Shown: positions 16,955 to 27,582, counted from the first letter of the stretch. The stretch: DNA of 64,000 nucleotides from Auraticoccus monumenti (GCF_900101785.1 NZ_LT629688.1:2480001-2544000), one strand, 5' to 3'. Numbers and translations are program-made. The notes: a model not told the origin generated them from the letters alone.

Positions 16955-17539
16955 TCACCGTCGCAGCGCGGCCACCGCCACCTCGGCCAGCTGGGAGTAG
17001 GCCTCGGCGTCGCTGAGCCCGGTCGCCCGCTGCAGCTCCCCGGTGCCGATCCGGCGCATGGTCGAGGCCACCACCTCGGCGACGAAGAGGGCCGGGACGT
17101 CGCGGAACGCCCGGCTGGCGATGCCCTCGCTGATCAGCTCCCGGACGCGCTCGGTGGCCAGCTGGGTGTTGAGCTCGTAGATCTCCGCCGCCGGGGCGAA
17201 GGCGGCGACGTCGGCCAGGAAGGCCCGGCTGGCCGGGGCCAGCGCCTCGGCCACCGCCTCCAGGTAGCCGGTCAGCCGGCGGGCGGGGGAGCGGGTGCGT
17301 CGGATCGAGTCCTCGACCTGCTCGGCGGCCTCGCGGAAGAACAGCCGGACGGTGCGGGTGACCAGCTGCTCCTTGCTCGGGGCCAGCGCGTAGAGCGTCC
17401 GCTTCGAGCAGCCCAGCCGCTCGGCCAGCTCGTCCACGGTGAGGTGGGCGAACCCCTCGGCCAGCACGACGCGCACCAGCGCGGTCTCGAGCTGGGACTG
17501 GCGCCGGGTCAGTGCACCGGAGGGTCTGATGGAGATCAT
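16955..17539 (-). CDS. TetR family transcriptional regulator
   Basis: 194 residues. N-terminal HTH: QLETALVRVVLAEGFAHLTVDELAERLGCSKRTLYALAPSKEQLV, followed by an all-helical ligand domain. ATG 17539 fits the start of the HTH; an apparent extension to 17701 is read through the promoter and the next gene. It is divergent from an acyl-CoA dehydrogenase gene, with palindromes in the 74-base gap, and probably represses that acyl-CoA degradation unit in response to an acyl-CoA. Confidence 0.85.
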   Translation of the reverse strand: MISIRPSGALTRRQSQLETALVRVVLAEGFAHLTVDELAERLGCSKRTLYALAPSKEQLVTRTVRLFFREAAEQVEDSIRRTRSPARRLTGYLEAVAEALAPASRAFLADVAAFAPAAEIYELNTQLATERVRELISEGIASRAFRDVPALFVAEVVASTMRRIGTGELQRATGLSDAEAYSQLAEVAVAALRR

Positions 17540-17540
17540 G

Positions 17541-17582
17541 ACGGTACTAGCGTACGCTCGTCCGTACCGTTCTGCGTACCGT
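17541..17582. promoter_or_regulatory. Candidate TetR operator between tetR and acyl-CoA dehydrogenase
   Basis: Inverted arms ACGGTAC (17541-17547) and GTACCGT (17564-17570) enclose a perfect 10-base palindrome AGCGTACGCT (17549-17558); GCGTACCGT follows at 17574-17582. The density of GTAC/CGTAC palindromes directly at the tetR start codon suggests an operator for autoregulation and for control of the divergent genes. Binding is inferred. Confidence 0.6.
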
Positions 17583-17613
17583 CCCGGGTGCCGGACGACC
17601 CAGGAGGAGCTCC

Positions 17614-18789
17614 ATGACCGTCGACCGCCTGCTGCCCTCGGAGGAGGCCCGCGACCTCGTCGCCGCCGTCGCCGGGTTCGCCCGCGAGGAGCTGGCGCCA
17701 CGTGCGGCCAAGGCCGAGGAGGTCGGGGAGTTCCCGCGCGACCTGGTGGCCCAGCTGGGGGAGATGGGGCTGTTCGCGATGACCCACCAGGAGCGCTGGG
17801 GCGGGCTGGAGCAGCCCTACGAGGTGTACCTGCAGGCCCTGGAGGAGATCGCCTCGGCCTGGTTCACCGTCGGGGTCAGCGTCTCGGTCCAGGTGATGAC
17901 CTGCCTGGCCCTGGCGCACGAGGGCACCGACGCCCAGCGCGACGCCCTGCTCCCGGCGATGCTGGGCGGGGAGCTGCTCGGGGCCTACTGCCTGTCCGAG
18001 GCCCAGGCGGGCTCGGACGTGGCGGCGATGACCACGCGGGCGGTCCGCGACGGCGAGGACTACCTGATCACCGGCAGCAAGGCCTGGATCACCCACGGCG
18101 ACGTGGCCGACTACTACACCCTCTTCGCCCGGACCCGCCCCGGCTCGCGCGGTGTCTCGGCCTTCCTGGTCCCCGCCGACGCCGAGGGCATCTCCACCGG
18201 CGCCCGCGAGCGGAAGATGGGCATGACCGCCTCACCCACCACCGCGGTCCACCTCGACGGCGTCCGCGTCGCCGCGGACCGTCGGATCGGCGCGGAGGGG
18301 GAGGGCGTCCGGATCGCGCTGGAGTCCCTGGACTCCGGACGTCTCGGCATCGCCGCCTGCGCCACCGGGCTCGCCCAGGCCGCCCTCGACGCCGCCGTCG
18401 GGTACGCGGAGGAGCGCGAGCAGTTCGGGCAGCCGATCGCCGCCTTCCAGGGCATGCAGTTCCTGCTGGCCGACATGGCCGCCGCCACCGACAGCGCCCG
18501 CGCCACCTACCTCCACGCCGCGCGGCGCCGCGACGCCGGCATGTCGTTCAGCCGCGAGGCCGCGGTGGCCAAGCTGGTCTGCACCGACGCCGCGATGCGG
18601 GTGACCACCGACGCCGTGCAGGTGCTCGGCGGCTACGGCTACACCCGCGACTTCCCGGTCGAGCGGTGGATGCGCGAGGCCAAGGTCAGCCAGATCTTCG
18701 AGGGCACCAACCAGATCCAGCGGCTGGTGCTGGCCCGCCACCTGCTGCGACGCTCGTCCCGACCCACCCAGCGCGACCCGCGCCGCTGA
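17614..18789 (+). CDS. Acyl-CoA dehydrogenase
   Basis: FAD enzyme for alpha,beta-dehydrogenation of acyl-CoA. 391 residues: N-terminal helical domain, YCLSEAQAGSDVAAMTTRA (FAD/substrate loop), KAWITHGDVADYYTLFARTRP, and the C-terminal QVLGGYGYTRDFPVERWMREAKVSQIFEGTNQIQR, where the Glu of FEGT is the expected catalytic base. ATG with AGGAGC seven bases upstream. Followed after 15 bases by an SDR dehydrogenase; the pair looks like steps of short or branched acyl-CoA breakdown under the divergent TetR. Confidence 0.92.
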   Translation: MTVDRLLPSEEARDLVAAVAGFAREELAPRAAKAEEVGEFPRDLVAQLGEMGLFAMTHQERWGGLEQPYEVYLQALEEIASAWFTVGVSVSVQVMTCLALAHEGTDAQRDALLPAMLGGELLGAYCLSEAQAGSDVAAMTTRAVRDGEDYLITGSKAWITHGDVADYYTLFARTRPGSRGVSAFLVPADAEGISTGARERKMGMTASPTTAVHLDGVRVAADRRIGAEGEGVRIALESLDSGRLGIAACATGLAQAALDAAVGYAEEREQFGQPIAAFQGMQFLLADMAAATDSARATYLHAARRRDAGMSFSREAAVAKLVCTDAAMRVTTDAVQVLGGYGYTRDFPVERWMREAKVSQIFEGTNQIQRLVLARHLLRRSSRPTQRDPRR

Positions 18790-18804
18790 CCCAGGAGAGA
18801 CCCG

Positions 18805-19566
18805 ATGAAGCTGACCCCCTCCGACTCCGTGCTGGTCACCGGTGGCGCCTCCGGGCTGGGGCTCGCCACCGCCCGCGCCCTCTCCGCCACCGGCGCCGGG
18901 GTGGTGGTCGCCGACCTGCCGGGCTCGGCCGGTGCCTCCGTGGCCGACGAGCTGCCGCGGGCCGTCTTCGCGCCGGCCGACGTCCGGAACGAGGAGCAGG
19001 TGCGGGCCGCCGTCGAGCAGGCCACCGGGCTGGGCTCCCTGCGGGTGGTGGTGAGCTGCGCCGGGGTCGCCACCCCCGGACGCATCCTGAGCCGCAAGGG
19101 CGTCCACTCCCTCGACGCCTTCCGCACCGTGGTGGAGATCAACCTGGTCGGCACCTTCAACGTGCTGCGGCTGGCCGCGGAGGCGATGACGGCCAACGAG
19201 CCCCTCGACGGCGACCGCGGGATCGTCGTGATGACGGCCAGCGTCGCCGCCTACGACGGCCAGGTCGGGCAGGCCGCCTACGCCAGCTCCAAGGGCGGCG
19301 TCGCCGCGCTGACCATCACCGCGGCCCGCGACCTGGCGCAGCACCAGATCCGGGTCGCCACCATCGCGCCCGGGGTGATGGAGACCCCGATGATGGCCGG
19401 GCTGGGCGAGGAGGTGCGCTCCTCGCTGGAGGCCCTGGTCCCGCACCCGGCGCGGCTCGGCCGCCCGGAGGAGTACGCCATGCTCGTGGAGCACCTGGTG
19501 GCGAACCCGCTGCTCAACGGCGAGGTCGTCCGCCTCGATGGGGCGCTCCGGATGCCCCCGCGCTAG
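18805..19566 (+). CDS. SDR-family dehydrogenase (3-hydroxyacyl-CoA dehydrogenase type)
   Basis: 253 residues. VTGGASGLGLATARAL binds the nucleotide, VSCAGVA (NAG-like) is present, and the Ser-Tyr-Lys site is MTASVAAYDGQVGQAAYASSKGG (YxxxK). The long insert after the NAG motif and the ending resemble 17beta-HSD10-type 3-hydroxyacyl-CoA dehydrogenases. It directly follows the acyl-CoA dehydrogenase with its own AGGAG site, so it likely performs the later oxidation in the same pathway. Confidence 0.85.
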   Translation: MKLTPSDSVLVTGGASGLGLATARALSATGAGVVVADLPGSAGASVADELPRAVFAPADVRNEEQVRAAVEQATGLGSLRVVVSCAGVATPGRILSRKGVHSLDAFRTVVEINLVGTFNVLRLAAEAMTANEPLDGDRGIVVMTASVAAYDGQVGQAAYASSKGGVAALTITAARDLAQHQIRVATIAPGVMETPMMAGLGEEVRSSLEALVPHPARLGRPEEYAMLVEHLVANPLLNGEVVRLDGALRMPPR

Positions 19567-19604
19567 GTCCGGCAGCAGGGGCCCGACGCGGGCTGGTCCG
19601 GGCA

Positions 19605-19703
19605 GCGGTCCGGGGGCGGGGGTCCCGCCCGGGAAGCCTCCTCCTCGTTCCTCGGAGGAGTTTCCCAACGCCCGCCACTCCCCGACCCCCGCCCCCGGAC
19701 CGC
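19605..19703. repeat. Long palindromic element, copy A
   Basis: Outer arms GCGGTCCGGGGGCGGGGGT (19605-19623) and its perfect complement (19685-19703); an inner GGGAA...TTCCC pair encloses the core CTCCTCGTTCCTCGGAGGAG (19650-area), itself a stem. It directly follows the SDR gene and can fold as one ~99-base hairpin. The same core occurs in opposite orientation in copy B. Confidence 0.75.
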
Positions 19704-20092
19704 CGCCCTCGTGCCCACGTCCGGCCCCCGCCCCTCGGCCAGCGCGTCGACGTTCCTCCCGGCGGCCGGGGGACTCCCTGCCCCCTGAGCCGGTGCCCCG
19801 GGTGGCCTTCGCCCGGGGGTGCGCCGAACCGGGTCAGGCCGTGCTGACGGTGCTGCCGGCGCGGTCCGGCCACCCGTCCGCAGGTTCGCCGCCGACGACG
19901 CCCACCGGTGGATCGCCGGTGAGCGGACGGCCTCCGCCCGGCCCGGGTGCGGTCAGCACCGTCACCTCAGCCGCGGCGGCCCGTCGGTGTCAGGTCGTCA
20001 GGTGCGAGACCCCGGCGACGGCCGCCGTCTGAAGCATCACTCGACCCGGACATGGTCGGGATCAGCGGACGATGAACCTGACGGTGTCCCGC

Positions 20093-20250
20093 CACTCATG
20101 CCCAGGGGTGCTCGAGCAGACGGGGCAGCTGGGCGCATGAGCACTCAGCCCGGCCACGGAAGGCGGCCAGCTGGGCGACGTGGGCACTCAGCCCGGCCAG
20201 GGAAGGGGCGCAGGTGGGCGACATGGGCAGTCAGCCCGGCCACGGAAGGG
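20093..20250. repeat. 42-43-base tandem repeat (three copies)
   Basis: Units begin at 20126, 20168 and 20211 (CAGCTGGGCG, CAGCTGGGCG, CAGGTGGGCG) and each contains CTCAGCCCGGCCACGGAAGG or a one-base variant. The first unit also pairs with CACTCATGCCCAG at 20093-20105 to form a hairpin whose right arm GCGCATGAGCA recalls the repeats around the DUF559 gene. Confidence 0.7.
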
Positions 20251-20318
20251 GCGGTGAGACAGGCGACCACCCGACCCGCGTGGGGTGAGGGGGTGGGTCG
20301 GACACCCGGGCAGGAGGT

Positions 20319-20427
20319 GGTGGTCCAGGGCGGGGGTGTCCGGGTGTGGCGGGCGTGAAGGCGCAACTCCTCCGAGGAACGAGGAGGAGGCTGCGCCCCG
20401 GGCGGGACACCCCCGCCCTGGACCACC
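20319..20427. repeat. Long palindromic element, copy B (inverted relative to copy A)
   Basis: Perfect 22-base arms at 20319-20340 (begins GGTGGTCCAGGG) and 20406-20427. The inner part, on the minus strand, carries the same core as copy A, CTCCTCGTTCCTCGGAGGAG, with the same flanking CGCCCG. It lies 33 bases beyond the end of the DUF4032 gene and may act as that gene's transcription end. Confidence 0.75.
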
Positions 20428-20460
20428 GCCGGACCCAGCCAGGGGGTCCGGCGCAGACGC

Positions 20461-21837
20461 TCACCCCCGCCGGCGGAGGGCGTCGATGTCGAGGAAACCT
20501 CCGGCGCGGACGTCGACGTCGTCGTCGGCGCCGTCCTCCCACGGGTCGTAGGGCTTGTCGTCGGTGTCCTCGGCGTAGCCCTGGGAGGGGTCGTAGGGGT
20601 TGGCCAGGCGCTTCTCCGGCAGGGGGGCCGCGGTCAGGGCCTCGTCCTCCAGGGTGCGCAGGACGTTCTCCACGTAGCCGTGGGCAGCCTCCATCAGGCC
20701 GATGTCGTAGCCGTTGCGCTCGGAGGTGTACCAGCGGTACTCCAGCACCTCGTGGAAGATCTCCGCGGAGTCCCGCTTGCCGCGCAGGTCCGCGGGGACG
20801 GCGGCGATCACCGGCTCGAAGCAGTGGGTCAGCCACTGGTGGGCGACGATGGCCTCGTCCGCGCCCTGCTGGTCGGTGCGGGCGCGGTAGGTGTCGAGGT
20901 CGTTGAGCAGCCGGCGGGCCTGGTTCTCCTCGGTGTCCAGACCGGTCAGCCGCAGCAGCCGTCGCGAGTGGTGCCCGGCGTCGACCACCTTGGGCTGGAT
21001 CCGGACGGTGGAGCCGTCCAGGTCGGTGGTGATGTCCAGCTCGGCGACGTCGAAGCCGAGCGCGTTGAGCCGGCGCACGCGTCCCTCGATGCGGTGCATC
21101 TCGGACTCGTCGAACTCCTCCACCCCGGTCAGCTCGGACCACAGCTCGGCGTAGCGGGCCTCGATGGTGTCCACCAGCTGCTGGGGGTCCAGGGCCGGGT
21201 CCAGCAGCTCGCCGGCCTCCAGGTCGCAGAACTCCCCGAACAGGTTGGTCCGGGCGATGGACAGGTCGTGGGCGCGCTGGCCGTTGGTCAGGGTGTCGTG
21301 CAGCTCACCGGTCTCGGCGTCGACCAGGTAGGCGGCGAAGGAGCCGGCGTCGCGGCGGAAGAGGCAGTTCGAGAGCGAGACGTCGCCCCACAGGAAGCCG
21401 CTGAGGTGCAGCCGGGCCAGCAGCACCACCATGGCGTCCAGCAACCGGCTGACGGTCTCCTGCCGCACACCGGGGGAGAACAGGGAGCGGTAGGGCAGCG
21501 AGAACTGCAGGTGCTGGGTGAGCAGCACCGGGTCCAGCGGGCCCTCCTCGTTGATCCGCCCGGTGACCACGCCGACCGGCACCACCGAGGGGGTGGCCAG
21601 CCGCATCAGGTCGTGCAGCAGCCGGTACTCGTGCAGGGCCAGGTGCTCCAGCACCTCCTTGGCGGCGTAGACGTCGGTGCCCACCCGGATGAAGCGGACC
21701 ACGTGCCGGGAGATGCCCCGGGGCAGGGCGACCAGGTGCTCGGTCGGCCAGTCCTGCAGCGGCGTGGACCACGGCAGCGGGATCAGCCGGGCGTCCGGTC
21801 GGGCGGAGAGGAAGCGGGGCACCGCACCAGTGTGCAC
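20461..21837 (-). CDS. DUF4032 protein with LPS-kinase-like N-terminal domain
   Basis: 458 residues. A kinase-like core is complete: Lys60 in VYAAKEV, a catalytic loop GDVSLSNCLF with Asp152 and Asn157, and a metal site VDAETGE with Asp173. This fits the lipopolysaccharide-kinase-like fold fused to the DUF4032 region (about 210-400, with DLDGSTVRIQPKVVDAGHHSRRLLRLTGLDTEENQARRLLND). The C-terminus is acidic (PYDPWEDGADDDVDV). Substrate unknown. GTG start. No obvious partner gene. Confidence 0.8.
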   Translation of the reverse strand: MHTGAVPRFLSARPDARLIPLPWSTPLQDWPTEHLVALPRGISRHVVRFIRVGTDVYAAKEVLEHLALHEYRLLHDLMRLATPSVVPVGVVTGRINEEGPLDPVLLTQHLQFSLPYRSLFSPGVRQETVSRLLDAMVVLLARLHLSGFLWGDVSLSNCLFRRDAGSFAAYLVDAETGELHDTLTNGQRAHDLSIARTNLFGEFCDLEAGELLDPALDPQQLVDTIEARYAELWSELTGVEEFDESEMHRIEGRVRRLNALGFDVAELDITTDLDGSTVRIQPKVVDAGHHSRRLLRLTGLDTEENQARRLLNDLDTYRARTDQQGADEAIVAHQWLTHCFEPVIAAVPADLRGKRDSAEIFHEVLEYRWYTSERNGYDIGLMEAAHGYVENVLRTLEDEALTAAPLPEKRLANPYDPSQGYAEDTDDKPYDPWEDGADDDVDVRAGGFLDIDALRRRG

Positions 21838-21858
21838 CCTCTCCCCGTGCCGGACCCG

Positions 21859-22941
21859 TCACACGTCGAGGGACTCCTGCAGGAAGTCGATGCTGCGCTC
21901 CATCGCCTCGTCCCAGTCCGCCTCGAAGGTGTGGCCCTCGTCGGCGTAGTAGTGGGCGTCGACCTCGACGCCCGCCTCCTCCAGGGCCTCCTCGGTGTCA
22001 CGGGCCCAGGAGGGCGGGCAGGTGTCGTCCTGGGAGCCGTGGTGGCTCTGCACCGGCACGCCGGCCTCGGCGAGCCGGTCGAAGTAGGTCCGCGGGGACA
22101 GGTCGTCGTAGAACTCCGTCGCCTCGTCGAGCTCGCCGTACTCCTCCTGGACGTCCTCGGCGGTGCCGCCCCGCTCGGGCAGCTCCCAGCGGCGGAAGTT
22201 GTCCTCGTAGTCGGAGCTGACCGAGGCGTGCACCACGGCCGCGCCGACCAGCTCCGGGTGCGCGACGGCTGCTCCGAGCGTCACGCCGCCGCCCATCGAG
22301 CGGCCCATCATGCCGATCTTGTCGGGGTCGACGTCGTCCTCGTTGCCCAGCGCGGCGGCGGCGGCCAGGGCGTCGCGGACGTAGCCCACCCGCAGCGAGT
22401 GGTCGACCTCGTCGGTGTCGTCGGAGCCGGCGTGCCCGCGGTAGTCGGTGTGCAGCACCACGAAGCCGGCCTCGACCAGGGCCAACTGCTCGCGCGGGAC
22501 GCCCTGGCCGCTCCAGTAGGCGTCGCGCTCGATGTGGCCGTGGTTGAGCACCACCGCCGGGAAGGGGCCGTCGTCCTTGGGCACCAGCAGGATGCCGGTG
22601 ACGGTCAGGTCGCCGCTGGGGTAGCTGACCTCCCACCGCTCGTGGGTGCTGGTCTCGGACTGCAGCCGCTCGCGGGTGATCTCCCCGTCGCGGTCGACGT
22701 CCTCGGCCATCAGCGCGGCCAGCCCGACGTCGGAGACGGGCTCGGGCAGCGTCGGCGTGGGGGACGGCGTGGGGGTGGGGCTCGGCGGAGGGGTCGGCGG
22801 TGCGCTCGGGGTGGGAGCTGCGGACGTCGCCGAGCTGCTCGGCGGGGCGGGCGGCGGCGCACCCTGGGGCTGGGTGGCCGAGCACCCGCCGACCAGCAGG
22901 CCGACGAGTGCGGTGGTGGCGAGGGCGAGATGACGGGCCAT
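21859..22941 (-). CDS. Lipoprotein alpha/beta hydrolase (esterase/peptidase type)
   Basis: 360 residues from ATG 22941, which follows AGGAGG at six bases; the longer frame to 23445 crosses a terminator and the ABC gene. A lipoprotein signal (MARHLALATTALVGLLVGGC, Cys21) is followed by a ~50-residue Pro/Ser/Thr-rich spacer and the hydrolase domain: VLNHGHIERD, the nucleophile elbow MMGRSMGGG, Asp in QDDTCPPSW and His in DEGHTFEADW. The Cys anchors it to the outer face of the membrane. Substrate could be an ester or a peptide (dienelactone-hydrolase/DAP-like). Confidence 0.85.
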   Translation of the reverse strand: MARHLALATTALVGLLVGGCSATQPQGAPPPAPPSSSATSAAPTPSAPPTPPPSPTPTPSPTPTLPEPVSDVGLAALMAEDVDRDGEITRERLQSETSTHERWEVSYPSGDLTVTGILLVPKDDGPFPAVVLNHGHIERDAYWSGQGVPREQLALVEAGFVVLHTDYRGHAGSDDTDEVDHSLRVGYVRDALAAAAALGNEDDVDPDKIGMMGRSMGGGVTLGAAVAHPELVGAAVVHASVSSDYEDNFRRWELPERGGTAEDVQEEYGELDEATEFYDDLSPRTYFDRLAEAGVPVQSHHGSQDDTCPPSWARDTEEALEEAGVEVDAHYYADEGHTFEADWDEAMERSIDFLQESLDV

Positions 22942-23030
22942 GGTTCCTCCTGCGGGGCTCACCGGTGTCAACGAGCCTGGTCCCCGGTTCGTGCCGGCCC
23001 GCGGCCGGGGACGCACCCGGCCGGAGACGC

Positions 23031-23062
23031 CACGAGGGCCCCGCCGGAGCGGGGCCCTCGTG
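23031..23062 (-). terminator. Intrinsic-type hairpin after the UgpC-like ATPase gene
   Basis: A perfect 14-bp stem, CACGAGGGCCCCGC / GCGGGGCCCTCGTG, with a four-base loop, 21 bases past the ATPase stop. There is no U-tract, as usual for GC-rich actinobacteria. Confidence 0.8.
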
Positions 23063-23083
23063 GGTCGTGCTGGTGCGTTCGGC

Positions 23084-24199
<1,116 letters not shown>

Positions 24200-24327
24200 G
24201 CCACGCCTTCCTTTCACGGGCGGTACGTGCCCGACGATCCGTAGTGAATGGAGCAGGGTCACACTGTCACGCCACCGGTGAGCCGACAAGGCAACCGGCC
24301 GCAGCGGGCCCCACTGAGACCCGTTCG

Positions 24328-25176
24328 TTACCTGGATGTCCCGTCGTGGTCACGGGCCTGTGCATTCACCTCGTCGCGCCAGGAGAGCAGGTCGCGGACC
24401 TTGCCCAGGTCGGGCTCGAGGGTCGTCCAGCCGACGGTGAAGAGCCGGGTGCCCACGTCGTGCAGGGCCTGCGCCGCGGCCGCGTAGTCGGCCACCTGCT
24501 CGGGCTCGCGGCCCGGCGTGGGGGCCACCCCGGCGGAGCGCTCGATCTCGCGCGGGTCCCGGCCGACCTGGGCGCACCAGTCGTCCAGCACCCGGTTCTT
24601 GTGGGCCAGGGTCTCCGCGTCGCCGAAGCCGTGCCAGATGGTGGCGTGCTCGGCCACGATCCTCAGCGTCTTGCGCTCCCCGCCACCGCCGATCATGATC
24701 GGCACCTCCCGGGTGGGCGGCGGGTTGAGACGCGCCCAGCGGTCCCGGATCGCCGGCATCGCCTCGGCGAGGTCGGCCAGCCGGCTTCCGGCGGTGCCGA
24801 ACTCGTAGCCGTACTCGGTGTAGTCCCGCTCAGCCCAGCCGGCGCCGATGCCGAAGATGAGCCGGCCGCCGCTGATGTGGTCGACGGTCCGGGCCATGTC
24901 GGCCAGCAGGTGGGGGTTGCGGTAGGAGTTGCAGCTGACCAGCGGGCCGATCTCCACCCGCTCGGTGGACTCGGCCAGGGCGGCCAGCATCGTCCAGCAC
25001 TCGTAGTGCAGGCCGTCGGGGTCACCGCTCAGCGGGTAGAAGTGGTCCCAGTTGAAGATGATGTCGACGCCCATCTCCTCCAGGGTGGACGCGGTCCGGC
25101 GCAGCTCGTCGTAGCTGGCGTGCTGGGGCTGGATCTGCACCGCCAGGCGGGCCGGGCGGGGGTCGGGCTCGGTCAT
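24328..25176 (-). CDS. LLM-class F420-dependent oxidoreductase
   Basis: 282 residues from ATG 25176 (GGAGAG site). Luciferase-like barrel: [62 protein letters not shown] is split over the first 100 residues, then [25 protein letters not shown] and [18 protein letters not shown], the F420 phosphate-binding loop region. This matches actinobacterial F420 enzymes of unknown substrate. It is followed on the same strand by nothing related. Confidence 0.87.
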   Translation of the reverse strand: MTEPDPRPARLAVQIQPQHASYDELRRTASTLEEMGVDIIFNWDHFYPLSGDPDGLHYECWTMLAALAESTERVEIGPLVSCNSYRNPHLLADMARTVDHISGGRLIFGIGAGWAERDYTEYGYEFGTAGSRLADLAEAMPAIRDRWARLNPPPTREVPIMIGGGGERKTLRIVAEHATIWHGFGDAETLAHKNRVLDDWCAQVGRDPREIERSAGVAPTPGREPEQVADYAAAAQALHDVGTRLFTVGWTTLEPDLGKVRDLLSWRDEVNAQARDHDGTSR

Positions 25177-25217
25177 GGTCTCTCCATCGAGGGGTTCGGC
25201 CGGTCGGGTGGACCGGG

Positions 25218-26051
25218 TCAGGACAGCACGACGTGCTGGGACGGGTCGTCGGTGGGCAGCTGGTCGGCCACCGCGGTGACCTGGTAGCCGCTCAGCTCCA
25301 GCAGCCCCCAGTGGTTGGTGAGGAAGGCGACGTCGGCGGCGTCGCGCCCGGTGGCCACCCGCAGCATCGACTGCCGCGGCGCCAGCCGGGTGGGGTCGAC
25401 CACGTACCAGGTGCCCTCGACGAAGGCCTCGGTGACCGCGTGGAACTCCATCGGGCTCAGCCCGGGGGCGTAGACGGCCACCACCCGCGCCGGGACGTTC
25501 ATGGCCCGGAGGAAGGCCGACGTGACGTGGGCGTAGTCCCGGCAGACACCGCGGCGGTTGAGGACGGTCTGCACGGCACCGTCGGTGGGCCGGCTCGAGC
25601 CGGCGGCGTAGGTCAGCTTCTCGTGCACCCACGAGTCCACCGCCGAGACCAGCTCGAACCCGGACAGGCCGCCGAACTCGGTGCTGGCCACCGCGGCCAG
25701 GGAGTCCGACTCCACGTAGCGGCTGGGGCGCAGGTACTGCACCAGGTCGAGCCCGTCCACCGGCGGGGTGGGTGCGGGCCCGGACGTGGTGGCGGAGTAG
25801 TAGACCTGGGCGCGCTGGCCCTCGGTGGTGAACTCGTGCAGCCGGGTGCCGTGGGCGTCGACCAGCTCGGTGACCTCCACCCCCTGGCCGTCGACGGTCA
25901 CGTGCAGCGCCTCGCTCTGCAGCGGCACCGAGGCCGCCGCCGAGATGGCGGCCACCACCCGGGTGCGGCGCCCGGTGAGGTCGAGGGTCATGCTGCAGGA
26001 GACGGTGCGCAGCGACCCGGCGGGGCCGGGGTCGGCGGGGGAGGGGGGCAT
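25218..26051 (-). CDS. Transglutaminase-like cysteine protease-fold protein
   Basis: 277 residues from an ATG that shares one base with the sdaA stop. The transglutaminase triad is present: Cys in [12 protein letters not shown], His in [11 protein letters not shown] and Asp in VVDPTRLAP. An N-terminal beta-sandwich region ([22 protein letters not shown]...) precedes it, as in actinobacterial transglutaminase-domain proteins. Probably a cytosolic peptidase or amidase; no signal peptide. Coupling with serine dehydratase is probably positional only. Confidence 0.83.
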   Translation of the reverse strand: MPPSPADPGPAGSLRTVSCSMTLDLTGRRTRVVAAISAAASVPLQSEALHVTVDGQGVEVTELVDAHGTRLHEFTTEGQRAQVYYSATTSGPAPTPPVDGLDLVQYLRPSRYVESDSLAAVASTEFGGLSGFELVSAVDSWVHEKLTYAAGSSRPTDGAVQTVLNRRGVCRDYAHVTSAFLRAMNVPARVVAVYAPGLSPMEFHAVTEAFVEGTWYVVDPTRLAPRQSMLRVATGRDAADVAFLTNHWGLLELSGYQVTAVADQLPTDDPSQHVVLS

Positions 26052-27490
26052 CAGCACTCCACGATGTTGACGGCGAGACCGCCACGGGCGGTCTCCTTGT
26101 ACTTGACCTTCATGTCGGCCCCGGTCTGCATCATCGTCCTGATCACCTGGTCGAGCGTGACCTTGTGCGTGCCGGTGCCGTGCAGGGCCAGTCTGGCAGC
26201 CGTGATGGCCTTCACCGAAGCCACCGCGTTGCGCTCGATGCACGGGATCTGCACCAGCCCGCCCACCGGGTCGCAGGTCAGCCCCAGGTGGTGCTCCAGA
26301 CCGATCTCGGCGGCGTTCTCGATCTGCCTCGGGGTGCCCCCCAGGATCGAGGCCAGTCCGGCCGCGGCCATCGAGCAGGCGGTGCCGACCTCCCCCTGGC
26401 AGCCCACCTCGGCCCCGGAGATGGACGCGCTCTGCTGGTAGATCGCCCCCAGGGCGCCGGCCACCAGCAGGAACTCGCAGATCGCGTCCTCGGTGCCCAG
26501 GTGGGCGGTGGTGGAGCCGTCGCGGGTCCGCAGCGGGACGAAGCGGACGGCGTAGTGCAGCACCGCCGGGATGATGCCGGCGGCGCCGTTGGTGGGCGCG
26601 GTCACCACCCGACCGCCGGCGGCGTTCTCCTCGTTCACCGCCAGCGCCCACAGCGTCACCCAGTCCATCGCGGCCAGCGGGTCGACCTGGTCGCGGAAGA
26701 GCCCGCCCTCGCGCAGCAGCCGCGCGTTCAGGTCCGCCGCACGCCGGGGGACCCGCAGACCACCCGGGAGGGTGCCGGTGTGGCGGCAGCCGGCCTCGAC
26801 GCAGTCCACCATCGCCTCCCACACCGAGAGCAGGCCGGCGCGGACCTCCGCACCCGGACGGCGCGCGCACTCGTTGGCCCACACCACCTCCGCGATCGAG
26901 AGCCCCGAGGTCTCGCAGGCGTCGAGCAGCTCCGCCCCGGTGCGGAAGGGGTGCGGCACCGGGGTGGGGTCGGGCTGCAGCGCCGGCTGGCCGGTGCCGT
27001 CGTCGTCGAGGACGAAGCCCCCGCCGATGGAGTAGTACGTGGCCACCCGCAGCGTGCCACCCGCCTGGTCCGACGCGGTGAAGGTCATCCCGTTGGGGTG
27101 GAAGGGCAGCGAGCGCCGTCGGTGCAGCACGAGGTCCTCGTCGGCGTCGAAGGTGACGGTGCGTCGACGGCCGGGGTCGGCGTCGGTGCGGTTGAGCTCG
27201 ATCACACCGTCCGTCCGGGCCGCGGCCGCGCGCAGGGGGATCGAGTCGGTGTCCACGGTCTCGGGACGCTCACCCTCCAGCCCGGCGAGCACGGCGGGGG
27301 CCGACCCGTGGCCGTGACCGGTGGCGCCCAGGGAGCCGAACAGCTCCGCGCGGACCCGTCCCACCCGGGGCAGCAGCGCGTCGTCGGCCAGACCCGTGAC
27401 GAACCGCTGGGCCGCCCGCATCGGGCCCACGGTGTGGGAGCTCGACGGGCCGATCCCGATCGAGAACAGGTCGAACACGCTGACGCTCAT
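26051..27490 (-). CDS. sdaA: L-serine ammonia-lyase (iron-sulfur L-serine dehydratase)
   Basis: Deaminates L-serine to pyruvate. 479 residues, single-chain fusion of the beta domain ([27 protein letters not shown]) and the alpha domain. The cluster ligands are visible in [10 protein letters not shown] and [33 protein letters not shown]-type glycine loop also present. ATG start, divergent from the LCP gene. Confidence 0.94.
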   Translation of the reverse strand: MSVSVFDLFSIGIGPSSSHTVGPMRAAQRFVTGLADDALLPRVGRVRAELFGSLGATGHGHGSAPAVLAGLEGERPETVDTDSIPLRAAAARTDGVIELNRTDADPGRRRTVTFDADEDLVLHRRRSLPFHPNGMTFTASDQAGGTLRVATYYSIGGGFVLDDDGTGQPALQPDPTPVPHPFRTGAELLDACETSGLSIAEVVWANECARRPGAEVRAGLLSVWEAMVDCVEAGCRHTGTLPGGLRVPRRAADLNARLLREGGLFRDQVDPLAAMDWVTLWALAVNEENAAGGRVVTAPTNGAAGIIPAVLHYAVRFVPLRTRDGSTTAHLGTEDAICEFLLVAGALGAIYQQSASISGAEVGCQGEVGTACSMAAAGLASILGGTPRQIENAAEIGLEHHLGLTCDPVGGLVQIPCIERNAVASVKAITAARLALHGTGTHKVTLDQVIRTMMQTGADMKVKYKETARGGLAVNIVEC

Positions 27491-27582
27491 CCCCCCAGTC
27501 TGCCCCCGTGAGCGGGCCGTCAGCGGCCGGGAGCAGGCTCGGCCGTACCCCCCACGGTCCCCCGGAGCCCTAGAGTGACCGC

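Larger units (their letters stand above)
19567..20460. repeat. 894-base gene-free repeat tract between SDR and DUF4032 genes
   Basis: No supported gene on either strand: all frames here lack homology-like motifs and follow the repeats. It holds two long palindromes (19605-19703, 20319-20427) that are inverted copies of each other and a 42-43-base tandem repeat between them. The remainder (about 19704-20090) is proline/arginine-type GC-rich sequence with nothing recognisable. Confidence 0.7.
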
